NCBI GenBank assembly: GCA_028287395.1 | Contig: JAQBPR010000209.1 | Coordinates: forward strand, 1 to 41,481 | DNA length: 41,481 nt | Source: Bacilli bacterium | GTDB taxonomy: Bacteria; Bacillota; Bacilli; Paenibacillales; NBRC-103111 | Reading direction: 5' to 3' | In this document: piece by piece, positions 27,484-36,392 of the stretch | How positions within the stretch are numbered: the stretch's first letter is position 1 | Layout of the letters: every line of letters starts with the position of its first letter | Notes under the pieces: generated by a model | What the model saw: the letters and a program-made list of their open reading frames with translations, nothing else | Database searches by the model: none | What the model was told of the DNA's origin: nothing | Program-made: the position numbers and the translations under genes

Positions 27484-28790
27484 CCGTTCATCGACCTCCA
27501 ACCTTTATAGCCCAGCTTCAACAAGTTCATTGTTCCGCCTGCAGCTTCTTTGATTAATTTTATTGCTTTTTTCTGTTTTTCTGCCTTTGAAACACCGTCT
27601 ACTAAAAACATATTGTAAGCTGCTTCATTCACAGCGCGCGGCATTCTGTTAAATAACAAATCCGGATCCTGTTCTTTCATTAATTGGTGCATCCCGCGAT
27701 ACTTCTTCAGATCCTTTATGACAAAAGATGCCCGAATGGATTGATCATAGCGCTTCAAGGTTGCTGCCGAGAAATTCCCTTCCGCCTTCGCTTGAATAAT
27801 CGCTTCTGCCGCCAATTTCCCTGAAGTCATTGCTAGGTTCGTACCTTCACGATGGACAAAATTGACTAACTGCGCCGCATCGCCGCAAACGCACCATCCG
27901 TTACCCGATAATGGCGGAACCGAATTGTAGCCGCCTTCCGGGATCAAATGGCCTGCATATTCCTTCATTTCTCCGCCTTGAATTAATTTTCGAATCATCG
28001 GATGCTGCTTAACTGATTCCAATAATTCATAAGGCTTGATTTTCTTCTCACGCAAGTGGTTGACCATAACCCCAATCCCTAGGGAAAGCGTATCTTTATT
28101 GGTATATAAAAAGCCCATTCCCGCCATTCCTAGCGAAGTTTCACCCATAAATTCAATCGTGACCCCTTCGTCGCCCTCCAAATTGAAACGATCCTCAATT
28201 TTTTCGCGCGGCATAGCAATAACTTCCTTCATTACCAATGAAACTTCATCGGGATTCCATTCTTTATGAATACCCATTGCCTTACCTAGCAATGAATTCA
28301 CACCATCCGCGATAACCACAACATCCGCATATAAATTACCATCTTCGCGATCCGTCTTCACGCCAACAACCTTATCGCCCTCATAGATTGGTTCCAAGGC
28401 TACCGTTTCATAGATAGGCAATGCTCCGGCTTCAATCGCTTTGTTCGCAAACCACTGATCAAATTTTACACGCAAGCCGGTAAAGTTGTTATAGGGCTCT
28501 TTAAATGCCTCATTGCGATGGCCAAAAGTGACCATCGATTGCTTGCCCATCATCCATATTCTTTGCTCAACGATATGCCTTTCGATAGGCGCATTCTTTT
28601 CCAGCCAAAAATCGGGGACAAACTCTTCGATTTGCTTACGATACAATACTCCGCCAAAAAGGTTTTTAGCGCCGGGGAATTCCCCGCGCTCTAACAAAAC
28701 AACGCTTAACCCGGCTCTCGCCATCGTCATCGCCGCAGCCGCACCAGCAGGTCCAGCGCCGACAACAATCGCATCAAATTTTTCATTCAT
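27480..28790 (-). CDS. fixC: FAD-dependent oxidoreductase FixC (ETF:quinone oxidoreductase-like)
   Basis: 436 residues. FAD-binding DAIVVGAGPAGAAAAMTMAR is at the N-terminus, a second FAD motif (VCGDAAQLVNFVHREG) is towards the middle, and the family blocks GAKNLFGGVLY and GGYNSVPPLSG are present. In FixABCX complexes FixC with FixX accepts electrons for quinone reduction while FixAB bifurcates. GAGGAGCG precedes the chosen ATG; an upstream reading to 28895 overlaps fixB. Coupled to fixX. Confidence 0.95.
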   Translation of the reverse strand: MNEKFDAIVVGAGPAGAAAAMTMARAGLSVVLLERGEFPGAKNLFGGVLYRKQIEEFVPDFWLEKNAPIERHIVEQRIWMMGKQSMVTFGHRNEAFKEPYNNFTGLRVKFDQWFANKAIEAGALPIYETVALEPIYEGDKVVGVKTDREDGNLYADVVVIADGVNSLLGKAMGIHKEWNPDEVSLVMKEVIAMPREKIEDRFNLEGDEGVTIEFMGETSLGMAGMGFLYTNKDTLSLGIGVMVNHLREKKIKPYELLESVKQHPMIRKLIQGGEMKEYAGHLIPEGGYNSVPPLSGNGWCVCGDAAQLVNFVHREGTNLAMTSGKLAAEAIIQAKAEGNFSAATLKRYDQSIRASFVIKDLKKYRGMHQLMKEQDPDLLFNRMPRAVNEAAYNMFLVDGVSKAEKQKKAIKLIKEAAGGTMNLLKLGYKGWRSMNG

Positions 28791-28815
28791 GACAATCCGC
28801 TCCTCGTCGCTAATT

Positions 28816-29856
28816 TTATGCCCTTCTTTTGCGTACCTCTGCCGTAATTTGCGGGACGATTTTGAACAAATCACCAACAATGCCGTAATGAGCAAATTGA
28901 AAAATCGGTGCTTTCTCGTCTTTATTGATCGCTATAACCACATCAGAGCCTGTCATGCCTACTGTATGCTGAACAGCTCCAGAAATCCCAATAGCAAAAT
29001 ATAGCTTTGGACGTACCGTACAACCCGTTTGTCCAACCTGATGCTCATGTTTGATCCAGCCCGCATCTACAGCGGCGCGCGATGCGCCAACCGTTCCGCC
29101 TAACGCATCAGCAAGGTCTTTCAGCATTGCAAAAGGCTCCGGACCACCTAACCCGCGTCCACCCGCGACGATGATCTCCGCTTCTTCCAAATTAATTGTG
29201 CCTGTGCCTTGAATAAACTCAAGCACACGAGCGGCAATCTCCTCTTCTTGCATCCGGTTCTCGATTCGTATAATTTCTGCTTGAAGCGTTGTATCACGCG
29301 GTTGCGATTGAAAAACCCCTGCTCGCGCCGTTGCCATTTGCGGACGATATTGCTTACATAGAATCGTTGCCATCATCTTCTCCGAAAATGCAGGGCGACT
29401 AGCTAATAATAAACGTGAAGGGGGCAGTTCAACATCAAGCTCCGTTGTATCTGCCGTCAAGCCGGTAGGCAAATGTGTCGCAATCGCTCCTGCCAAATCT
29501 CGTCCTGTTCCTGTAGCGCCAAACAATACGATCTCCGGTTTCGCCTCATCAATTAACTGTAAGCAAACCCGACTATAAGGTCTTGTACGATAGTCTTTCA
29601 ATACGGGAGATTCACATAAATAAACTTTATCTGCCCCATAATAAACCGCTTCTTGAGCCAGATGCTCTACCTTATCGCCAATCACTAAAGCCAGTAAAGG
29701 AACCTCGAGCTTCTTTGCAAGCTTTTTTCCTTCACCAAGCAATTGCCATGAAACCTTCTTGGCCTCACCATCTCTTTGCTCAACTACAATTAGCACACCG
29801 CGATAAGCCGACCAATCCGGCATTTCATTCTCTTCTACCTGTACCTCATCTGCCAT
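28816..29856 (-). CDS. fixB: Electron transfer flavoprotein alpha subunit FixB
   Basis: 346 residues. The N-terminal ETF domain includes LVIGDKVEHLAQEAVYYGAD and IVLFGATGTGRDLA. The C-terminal FAD domain has IVAGGRGLGG, SRAAVDAGW, QVGQTG, GISGAVQHTVGM, AINKD and APIFQFAHYGIVGDL. It pairs with FixA. GGAGGCGG precedes the ATG. The gene lies 38 bp behind fixA and 25 bp ahead of fixC. Confidence 0.95.
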   Translation of the reverse strand: MADEVQVEENEMPDWSAYRGVLIVVEQRDGEAKKVSWQLLGEGKKLAKKLEVPLLALVIGDKVEHLAQEAVYYGADKVYLCESPVLKDYRTRPYSRVCLQLIDEAKPEIVLFGATGTGRDLAGAIATHLPTGLTADTTELDVELPPSRLLLASRPAFSEKMMATILCKQYRPQMATARAGVFQSQPRDTTLQAEIIRIENRMQEEEIAARVLEFIQGTGTINLEEAEIIVAGGRGLGGPEPFAMLKDLADALGGTVGASRAAVDAGWIKHEHQVGQTGCTVRPKLYFAIGISGAVQHTVGMTGSDVVIAINKDEKAPIFQFAHYGIVGDLFKIVPQITAEVRKRRA

Positions 29857-29894
29857 TTATTCCGCCTCCGATCCAGTTTGCTCGAAATCTTACT

Positions 29895-30725
29895 TTACCA
29901 ACCAAAACGTTCAGGAAGGTCACCCTCCCAAAGCTTAGACACCAGCTGTTCAGCAATCGTATCCGGGGTTTCGCCAGAGATCATCACGCCATTAACGGAG
30001 CGCGCTTCCGGCACCCATGTTTTCGCCACAATCGTTGGTGAACCCTTGAGCCCAATTTGCGCTTTATCCAAATTAGGAAAGTCTGCTGTTGTCCATATGG
30101 TTGGCTTATAGCGTGCCGCGCGAATCATTCCTGGAAGCGAAGCTCTACGTACTTTATTCAATTCCTTTAGTGCAGTTATCAGCACTGGCATGCTGGTTTC
30201 AACCACTTCAATTCCATCCTCCAATAATCGTTGAACAGTTACTCTGCGATTATCTTCATTGACCTTTACTACCTTGTGAACATAGGTAAGCTGCTCCAAA
30301 TCCAACCGGCAAGCAACACCAGGTCCAACCTGCCCCGTATCTCCGTCAAGGGTCTGCTTTCCGCAAAACACCATATCCACGCGTCCCCATTGCTCTGCTA
30401 TTTTCGCAATCGTTTTTGCTACAACATAAGAAGTTGCCAAAGTATCTGCTCCAGCAAAACCACGGTCCGTTACCAACACTGCTTCGTCCGCTCCAAGCGA
30501 AATACATTCCTTTAATCCCTTTTCCGCCGGCGGAGGTCCCATGGTAACAACCGTCACCCGTGCGCCTAGCTCATCCTTAATTCGCAGCGCCTCTTCTAAG
30601 CCATGCATATCATAAAAATTAATGATGCTTGGAACCCCTTGTCTGATCAACGTGTTGTTTTTCGGATCAATGCGAATTTCCCTGCTGTCTGGAACTTGCT
30701 TGACACAAACGACGATATGCAACAT
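29895..30725 (-). CDS. fixA: Electron transfer flavoprotein beta subunit FixA
   Basis: 276 residues. ETF-beta features: IVVCVKQVPDSREI at the N-terminus, GPPPAEKGLKECISLGADEAVLV, and the nucleotide/FAD-contacting GKQTLDGDTGQVGPGVACRL. Its linkage to fixB, fixC and fixX, and the FixA-type sequence, place it in the group of ETFs that includes the flavin-bifurcating ones. AGAGGTG precedes the ATG. Confidence 0.95.
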   Translation of the reverse strand: MLHIVVCVKQVPDSREIRIDPKNNTLIRQGVPSIINFYDMHGLEEALRIKDELGARVTVVTMGPPPAEKGLKECISLGADEAVLVTDRGFAGADTLATSYVVAKTIAKIAEQWGRVDMVFCGKQTLDGDTGQVGPGVACRLDLEQLTYVHKVVKVNEDNRRVTVQRLLEDGIEVVETSMPVLITALKELNKVRRASLPGMIRAARYKPTIWTTADFPNLDKAQIGLKGSPTIVAKTWVPEARSVNGVMISGETPDTIAEQLVSKLWEGDLPERFGW

Positions 30726-30753
30726 CTGAACACCTCTTCTTAGTTTGTGAAAA

Positions 30754-30781
30754 ATATTACAATCTATGGCAGCGTTTTCAA
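30754..30781 (-). promoter_or_regulatory. Probable fixABCX promoter
   Basis: TTGAAA (30776-30781), a 16-bp spacer and TAATAT (30754-30759) on the minus strand, 28 bp before fixA. No FNR or NifA-type site was recognised. Confidence 0.55.
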
Positions 30782-30940
30782 ACCTAATATTTAATTTCGC
30801 TATTAAGTCGTAAATTCCTTTATTTAAAAGCTAGATAATTTATTTTTTTATTATACTAAATGATATTCCTATCACCAATAAAAATTTCCTCTTTTTGATC
30901 TATTCATTAGCGACATTTGAGCAAATTTTTCAAAGAATCT

Positions 30941-31432
30941 TTAAATTTCACCACCCTTTCGAATAACCTGCAGTGGGTTTCCGGCAACAAAGCTTCCAGC
31001 TTCCACATTTTTATGGACGACGGAGCCTGCACCAACCACCGCATAATCTCCGATTGTAACTCCAGGTAAAATGGTACAATTAGCGCCAATCATCACATTA
31101 GAACCTATGTGCACCTCACCCAATCGATATTCTTGCAGTAAGTATTCATGAGCAAGAATCGTTGTGTTGTAGCCTATGATGGAATTACTTCCAATGTGTA
31201 TTTTTTCCGGGAAGAATACATCTAACATCACCATTAACGCAAATGAGGTGTTTTGTCCCACTGTTACACCAAGCATATGACGATACAACCCATTTTTAAA
31301 ACGCAAAGATGGCGAATACCGCGCCAACTGAATGAATACAAAGTTGCGCATCGCCTTCCACTTATTCACTGTTTTATAAATCTGCCACAAAGAATTGGCA
31401 CCTTCTACCGGAAATTTGTCCAGATTTCTCAC
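30941..31432 (-). CDS. YvoF-like hexapeptide-repeat acyltransferase
   Basis: 163 residues of the left-handed beta-helix acetyltransferase family. Hexapeptide turns are visible in VTVGQNTSFALMV, IHIGSNSIIGYNTTI, VHIGSNVMIGANCTI and VTIGDYAVVGAGSVV, followed by AGNPLQVI. The acceptor is unknown. Gene order hprK-lgt-ppaX-yvoF is that of B. subtilis, so orthology to yvoF is likely. The start is GTG behind GAGGG, 3 bp behind ppaX. Confidence 0.88.
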   Translation of the reverse strand: MRNLDKFPVEGANSLWQIYKTVNKWKAMRNFVFIQLARYSPSLRFKNGLYRHMLGVTVGQNTSFALMVMLDVFFPEKIHIGSNSIIGYNTTILAHEYLLQEYRLGEVHIGSNVMIGANCTILPGVTIGDYAVVGAGSVVHKNVEAGSFVAGNPLQVIRKGGEI

Positions 31433-31435
31433 AGA

Positions 31436-31714
31436 TTATCCCTCATTACTGATCAACGTTTGCTTAAGGGTTGCTTCTCCAGCAACAATCTCTAACAAAT
31501 CGCGCATATCCTGCAGCATAAAAGCCGGATTAAACTTTCTCAAACTTGTTTCGCCCTGTAACGACCAAGCTACTCCAACGGAGCGAACTCCTGCATCACG
31601 CGCGGAAATCCCTTCCACTTGATGTACCTTAAATGCATGAACGAAGCTGGCGATAATCAATTCATTCGTATCCAAAAGAGTTCCATCTAAATCAAATAAA
31701 ATCGTATCAATCAT
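31436..31714 (-). CDS. ppaX: Internally deleted PpaX-like HAD phosphatase
   Basis: Only 92 residues where PpaX has about 216. The N-terminus IDTILFDLDGTLLDTNELIIASF matches PpaX and holds HAD motif I (DLDGT), shown here in part. From about residue 37 the sequence matches the PpaX C-terminal end (DAGVRSVGVAWSLQGE, then FMLQDMRDLLEI). The cap, motifs II and III, and the metal-binding motif IV (GDN-type) are missing, with the frame kept. PpaX hydrolyses pyrophosphate released by HprK. This version is unlikely to be active. The ATG overlaps the lgt stop by 8 bp; a TTG at 31744 is also open. Confidence 0.8.
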   Translation of the reverse strand: MIDTILFDLDGTLLDTNELIIASFVHAFKVHQVEGISARDAGVRSVGVAWSLQGETSLRKFNPAFMLQDMRDLLEIVAGEATLKQTLISNEG

Positions 31715-32702
31715 TTGTTTCAACTTCTTTACCTGCAGCTTCAATTACATTTACTTCTGCTACTTCTTCGTCTTGTTTTGTTTCCACAACCGGGATCACC
31801 GCTTTACTACTGATAATCGGAGCAGAGTAAGGTACAGCAGAACCGGATTTACGACGATAATAGATTAAATAAATAGCAGCAAGGATAATCAAAATGCTTA
31901 ACAGCTGTGAAATTCTCACATTCCCTTTGTCCATTGAGCCTGCTGTGAAAAGAACCTTCATCGGTGACCATAACCCATTCATTAAGCTTGCCAACCAAGC
32001 TGGACCACTAAAGGTCAAACTATCTGTACGTAATCCTTCAATGAAAAATCGGCCTATCGAATACCAGATAAAATAGCTCATAAACAACTCTCCTGAACGC
32101 AAAAACGGTCTCCGACGCAACCATAACAATAAGAAAAGGCCCAGCAAATTCCAAACCGATTCATATAAGAAGGTTGGATGATAAAATATTCCGTCGATGT
32201 TCATCTGATTCACGATAAAATTCGGTAAATGCAGCGTGTTCCGCAAAAAGCTCTCATCGACGATTCCACCGTGCGCCTCTTGATTCATAAAGTTGCCCCA
32301 ACGCCCGATGATTTGTCCTACTATTAAACCTGGCGCGACTAAATCGGCTATCCTCCAAAAACTATACCCTTTCGCACGAACGTAAAAATACACCCCGATA
32401 ATCGATCCGATTAAAGCACCGTAAATCGCAATGCCACCATGCCATACCATAAAAATTTCTGCAAGATTATTGCGATAATCTTCCCATTTAAAAATAACAT
32501 AATAGGCTCTTGCACCAACAATTGCTGAAGGAACAGCAATTAACAACAAATCCATGAAAAAATCGGGATTAATATGAAAACGTTTCCCCTCTTGAATAGC
32601 CAACAAAAGTCCAATCAATGCCGCCGTACCTAGAATAATTCCATACCAATGAACATTAATCGATCCTAAACTAAACGCAAGCGGATTTAAAACTAAATTC
32701 AT
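31707..32702 (-). CDS. lgt: Prolipoprotein diacylglyceryl transferase
   Basis: Transfers diacylglyceryl from phosphatidylglycerol to the lipobox cysteine of prolipoproteins, in the membrane. 331 residues with about seven membrane helices. Family motifs are NVHWYGIILG, VGARAYYVIF, MVWHGGIAIYGALIG (essential His), GQIIGRWGNFMNQEAHGG (Lgt signature) and HPTFLYESVWNL. The C-terminus after about residue 280 is a long charged tail. It lies 11 bp behind hprK and overlaps ppaX. Confidence 0.97.
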   Translation of the reverse strand: MNLVLNPLAFSLGSINVHWYGIILGTAALIGLLLAIQEGKRFHINPDFFMDLLLIAVPSAIVGARAYYVIFKWEDYRNNLAEIFMVWHGGIAIYGALIGSIIGVYFYVRAKGYSFWRIADLVAPGLIVGQIIGRWGNFMNQEAHGGIVDESFLRNTLHLPNFIVNQMNIDGIFYHPTFLYESVWNLLGLFLLLWLRRRPFLRSGELFMSYFIWYSIGRFFIEGLRTDSLTFSGPAWLASLMNGLWSPMKVLFTAGSMDKGNVRISQLLSILIILAAIYLIYYRRKSGSAVPYSAPIISSKAVIPVVETKQDEEVAEVNVIEAAGKEVETND

Positions 32703-32713
32703 GCTCTATCCTC

Positions 32714-33661
32714 CTAGTCATAATCTTCATTTTCATCCATATCACCGCTTAAAGTTGCTGTCAGTTTGTTCGTAAACTGCTGCGCAGCGTTGTAGCCCAT
32801 ATGTTTCAAACGATAATTCATCGCGGCTACTTCAACAATGACAGCTAAATTTCGTCCGGGACGTACTGGAATCGTAACTAGGGTCACATCGGTATCAATA
32901 ATTTTCGTGGTTTCTTCGTCCAGGCCTAAACGATCATATTGTTTATCCTGCTGCCATATTTCGAGATTAATGACTACCGAAATTTTCGTACTATTGCGGA
33001 TCGCTCCCGCCCCGAAAAGCGTCATCACGTTAATGATCCCAACACCGCGAATTTCTAACAAATGTTTAATCAGCTCTGGCGCATTTCCGACAAGCACATT
33101 CTGTGCTGTTTGACGAATCTCCACAGCATCATCCGCAATGAGACGATGTCCACGTTTAACAAGCTCCAAAGCGGTTTCACTTTTGCCAATACCGCTGCTT
33201 CCGGAAATTAAAATCCCGATTCCATAAATATCGACAAGTACCCCATGAATTGTAGTGGATGGAGCCAGTTTATTCTCAAGAAAATCAGTAATTTGACTCG
33301 CTAGTGTTGTCGTTGGCATTTTACTCCGAATTACAGCCATCTGCCTTTCACTGGCAATCGTCAATAATTCCTCCGGAATATCCATTCCACGTGTAATTAG
33401 GATACAAGGTGTCTCCTCTGTACAAAAGCGATCCATTCGATCACGACGCGCTTCTTCAGATAAGGTAGCGAAAAACGTTAATTCAGTTTTTCCCAATATT
33501 TGCAATCGTTCCTGGGGAAAATAATTAAAATAACCCGCCATTTCCAGACCGGGTCGATATAAATCAGCCACAGTTATCGGACGCTTCAACCCTTCTTCCC
33601 CACATACAACTTCCATATGAAACTGTTTTACTAGGTCAGCTACCTTTACATTTTTTGCCAT
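32714..33661 (-). CDS. hprK: HPr kinase/phosphorylase
   Basis: Phosphorylates Ser46 of HPr/Crh with ATP or PPi and dephosphorylates it by phosphorolysis, setting catabolite repression. 315 residues. The N-terminal domain is HprK_N. The P-loop [16 protein letters not shown] is near residue 153, [10 protein letters not shown] follows, and the signature [20 protein letters not shown] is present. AAAGGAG precedes the chosen ATG; an extension to 33742 covers the promoter and is not expected. It heads hprK-lgt-ppaX-yvoF. Confidence 0.97.
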   Translation of the reverse strand: MAKNVKVADLVKQFHMEVVCGEEGLKRPITVADLYRPGLEMAGYFNYFPQERLQILGKTELTFFATLSEEARRDRMDRFCTEETPCILITRGMDIPEELLTIASERQMAVIRSKMPTTTLASQITDFLENKLAPSTTIHGVLVDIYGIGILISGSSGIGKSETALELVKRGHRLIADDAVEIRQTAQNVLVGNAPELIKHLLEIRGVGIINVMTLFGAGAIRNSTKISVVINLEIWQQDKQYDRLGLDEETTKIIDTDVTLVTIPVRPGRNLAVIVEVAAMNYRLKHMGYNAAQQFTNKLTATLSGDMDENEDYD

Positions 33662-33694
33662 AGAAGTATACTCCTTTACTTTCCCAATACTCGT

Positions 33695-33723
33695 ATCGTA
33701 ATGCAAATAGAAGCTTAAATCAA
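33695..33723 (-). promoter_or_regulatory. Probable hprK operon promoter
   Basis: TTGATT (33718-33723), a 17-bp spacer and TACGAT (33695-33700) on the minus strand, just past the terminator of the ABC ATPase gene. Confidence 0.55.
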
Positions 33724-33739
33724 CCTTTCCTTTTATAAA

Positions 33740-33770
33740 CAAAAAAGGACCAGCCCTAAGGCAGATCCTT
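33740..33770 (-). terminator. Intrinsic terminator after the ABC ATPase gene
   Basis: On the minus strand AAGGATCTGCC-TTAG-GGCTGGTCCTT forms an 11-bp stem with one G-U and one mismatch. It is followed by TTTTTTG. Confidence 0.8.
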
Positions 33771-33784
33771 AAATTTATAATCGT

Positions 33785-34906
33785 TTATTTTGCAAAAAGC
33801 GATAGGGAAGTATCTTTATCGAAGAAATGAACTTTATTCATATCTAATGCAAGCTTAACTGTTGCACCATCTTTAACTCCAGCACGACTATCTACACGCG
33901 CTACGATGGTTTCAGTACCTACACCCGTTAAATGAATTTGTACTTCATGACCTAGATTTTCGGAAACTTCAACAGTTGCAGTTACAACTGAGTTTGGTGA
34001 ACCTTCAATAAATACCGGTTCATCATGAAGATCTTCTGGACGAACACCTAGAATAATCGATTTATTATTAAAGCCTTTTTCACGAAGCGCTTTTGCTTTA
34101 CCTTCAGGAATTTCTACATTAACGCCTTTAGCTTTGAAGTAGAAGCCGCTTCCTTGATCGCTTAGTGTGCCTTCAATAAAGTTCATCGAAGGTGAGCCGA
34201 TGAAGCCTGCTACAAACAAGTTAACGGGGAAGTTATAGATTTCGTCAGGCGTTGCCGCTTGTTGAATAATTCCATTTTCCATAACAACAATACGCTCGCC
34301 CATTGTCATTGCTTCTGTTTGGTCATGCGTTACGTAAATCATGGTTGTTTCCAAACGTTTGTGAAGCTTGCTGATTTCTGCGCGCATTTGTACGCGTAAT
34401 TTAGCATCCAAGTTGGAAAGCGGCTCATCCATTAAGAATACTTGCGGCTCACGAACAATCGCACGTCCTAAGGCAACACGTTGACGTTGTCCCCCGGATA
34501 ATGCTTTTGGTTTACGATCAAGCAAATGCTCGATATCCAAAATTTTCGCTGCATCACGAACACGAGAATCGATTTCAGCTTTTTTAAATTTACGCAATTT
34601 CAAACCAAAAGCCATATTCTGATAAACGTTCATATGTGGATAAAGTGCGTAAGATTGGAAAACCATAGCAATGTCGCGATCCTTCGGAGCAACATCGTTT
34701 ACCAAACGATCCCCAATATATAATTCACCTTCAGTAATTTCTTCTAAACCAGCAATCATCCGTAATGTAGTTGATTTTCCGCAACCGGAACCGCCAACCA
34801 ATACGACGAATTCTTTATCTTTAATGTCCAAATGAAAATCTTTAACCGTCGGTTCTGTGTTTCCCGCATATTTCTTCACGATATGATGTAAACGAACGCC
34901 AGCCAT
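33785..34906 (-). CDS. msmX: MsmX/UgpC-type sugar ABC transporter ATPase
   Basis: 373 residues. Walker A is [19 protein letters not shown], the Q-loop is [12 protein letters not shown], the signature is [15 protein letters not shown], Walker B is [12 protein letters not shown] and the H-loop is YVTHDQTEA. The C-terminal TOBE/OB domain has [11 protein letters not shown]. No permease or binding protein is next to it, which fits the shared-ATPase role of MsmX, energising several CUT1 sugar importers. GGGGGAATGG precedes the ATG. Confidence 0.95.
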   Translation of the reverse strand: MAGVRLHHIVKKYAGNTEPTVKDFHLDIKDKEFVVLVGGSGCGKSTTLRMIAGLEEITEGELYIGDRLVNDVAPKDRDIAMVFQSYALYPHMNVYQNMAFGLKLRKFKKAEIDSRVRDAAKILDIEHLLDRKPKALSGGQRQRVALGRAIVREPQVFLMDEPLSNLDAKLRVQMRAEISKLHKRLETTMIYVTHDQTEAMTMGERIVVMENGIIQQAATPDEIYNFPVNLFVAGFIGSPSMNFIEGTLSDQGSGFYFKAKGVNVEIPEGKAKALREKGFNNKSIILGVRPEDLHDEPVFIEGSPNSVVTATVEVSENLGHEVQIHLTGVGTETIVARVDSRAGVKDGATVKLALDMNKVHFFDKDTSLSLFAK

Positions 34907-34996
34907 GATCCATTCCCCCTATATTGTGTATCTGAACTTATCTCTTATCTTATCTCATAGGCAGTAAAAAAACTATGCACATTCTATACAAAAAAA

Positions 34997-36100
34997 TCAC
35001 TTTCTTTTCGTCACTTTGTACAAAAGCAGTGCAACCTTCACCAAAACAGCATCATTGAAGCTGCGCGCATCAAGACCTGTTTCTTGTTTAAATTTATCCA
35101 ATCGATATATTAACGTGTTGCGATGAATGAATAGTTTCTTTGCCGTTTCGCTAACATTGCAATCATGGGCAAAAAATTCCTCCAACGTCAAATACATCTC
35201 TGTATCCGGTAATTGATCGGCTCGCTTTAATATTTGCGTTACGAAACCCAATTGTTCCATTTCAGGAAGAGCCCTCAGTAGTTTTTCTAACTGCATGTCC
35301 CATAAAAAATGAATGCTGATACCCGGATAATATATTTCTCCCAACCGTATGGTTTCGCGCATTTCTCCAATTATTTTTAATAATGTTTCAGCCGGAGCAG
35401 GCTGAGGATAATAAATTGAAAGATGGCATTCTCCCATCCATTCGTTCGCTAGCATTTCATGTAAACCAAAGCAAATCGAGGTCAAAGCATCTTCAACACT
35501 TTCCTTTTCTTCTCCTTCACTAGCCGTCAGCAGTGATTCCGCTCCAAGAATGAGCCATTCCTTTTCCTGCAAAGGAATCAATTTAAGCTCCGTTTCAAAA
35601 AAAGACTCCAATAGTTTTTTCAGCTCTTTGTAATTGACATGCTGGGAATCAGAATAACCACCGCGAAATAAAATCGGAATCATGGTCGAATGAAGCGAGA
35701 GCTGAGAAGCCAGTGTATCCGGTACAACAGCTTCACTTACATTCATCGCCAGTTGAAGTTCGACCCAGTCCCTAATTCCATACACCGCCTTCTCTTCTTC
35801 CGTTGCAGCGTTAATTGGTTTAGCTTTCTCCGGGACACGAGTGGCATCGAGCACCAATTCAATCAATTGCTTTTCTGTCTTCGTGAGCTGCATTTCTTCG
35901 ATTTCCAGAACTAATGCAATTCCTGCCTGCATTTCCAGTAAAAAATAAATTTTCCCATGGCTATGCACGGTTTTACTATTTTTCGACAAAACTGACTGTG
36001 CCTCTATGAGTTTATTCCATTCTTCTACAGGAATTTTGCGCCAGTTAAGCGGGGCATTAAAAATCGGTTCAAGCTTCCCTTTAATCCGTTCCCAGTCCAT
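34997..36100 (-). CDS. PucR/CdaR-type transcriptional regulator
   Basis: 367 residues. The C-terminal helix-turn-helix (about residues 300-362) is of the PucR/CdaR kind: LEEFFAHDCNVSETAKKLFI and HRNTLIYRLDKFKQETGLD. The N-terminal part (MDWERIKGKLEPIFNAPLNW onward) shows no sensory domain I can name. CdaR-type proteins respond to sugar diacids and related ligands. It is transcribed away from the larA operon, sharing a 292-bp region, so it is a candidate regulator of it. It also precedes msmX by 90 bp. Confidence 0.85.
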   Translation of the reverse strand: MDWERIKGKLEPIFNAPLNWRKIPVEEWNKLIEAQSVLSKNSKTVHSHGKIYFLLEMQAGIALVLEIEEMQLTKTEKQLIELVLDATRVPEKAKPINAATEEEKAVYGIRDWVELQLAMNVSEAVVPDTLASQLSLHSTMIPILFRGGYSDSQHVNYKELKKLLESFFETELKLIPLQEKEWLILGAESLLTASEGEEKESVEDALTSICFGLHEMLANEWMGECHLSIYYPQPAPAETLLKIIGEMRETIRLGEIYYPGISIHFLWDMQLEKLLRALPEMEQLGFVTQILKRADQLPDTEMYLTLEEFFAHDCNVSETAKKLFIHRNTLIYRLDKFKQETGLDARSFNDAVLVKVALLLYKVTKRK

Positions 36101-36392
36101 TATAGTCCCTCAATACTTTCCGAGCTTTTTCTCTATTGTAACATAGGACAGCAACCTCTTCAGCAGGAACCAATGAATTTTATCCTAAATTACTCTCCGC
36201 GCTGTAACATAATGGTCCGCCCACCAACCAGAGGTAATTTCGCTGAACTTAACACCGCCATCGCCTTAATTGTTTCCTCACTTGGCAGTCCATTGGGTGT
36301 ATGCCGTAATTAGCCTAATAAATTTAGAAATTCGAATGTTTTTTTATGGATTGGGGATAATTAACTCTATAAAAAGGAGAGGAGTTCTCCAC

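Noticed and set aside
31707-31744. Longer ppaX starting at TTG 31744
   Set aside because: The extra residues are only the lgt C-terminus read in another frame; the ATG at 31714 fits the family start.
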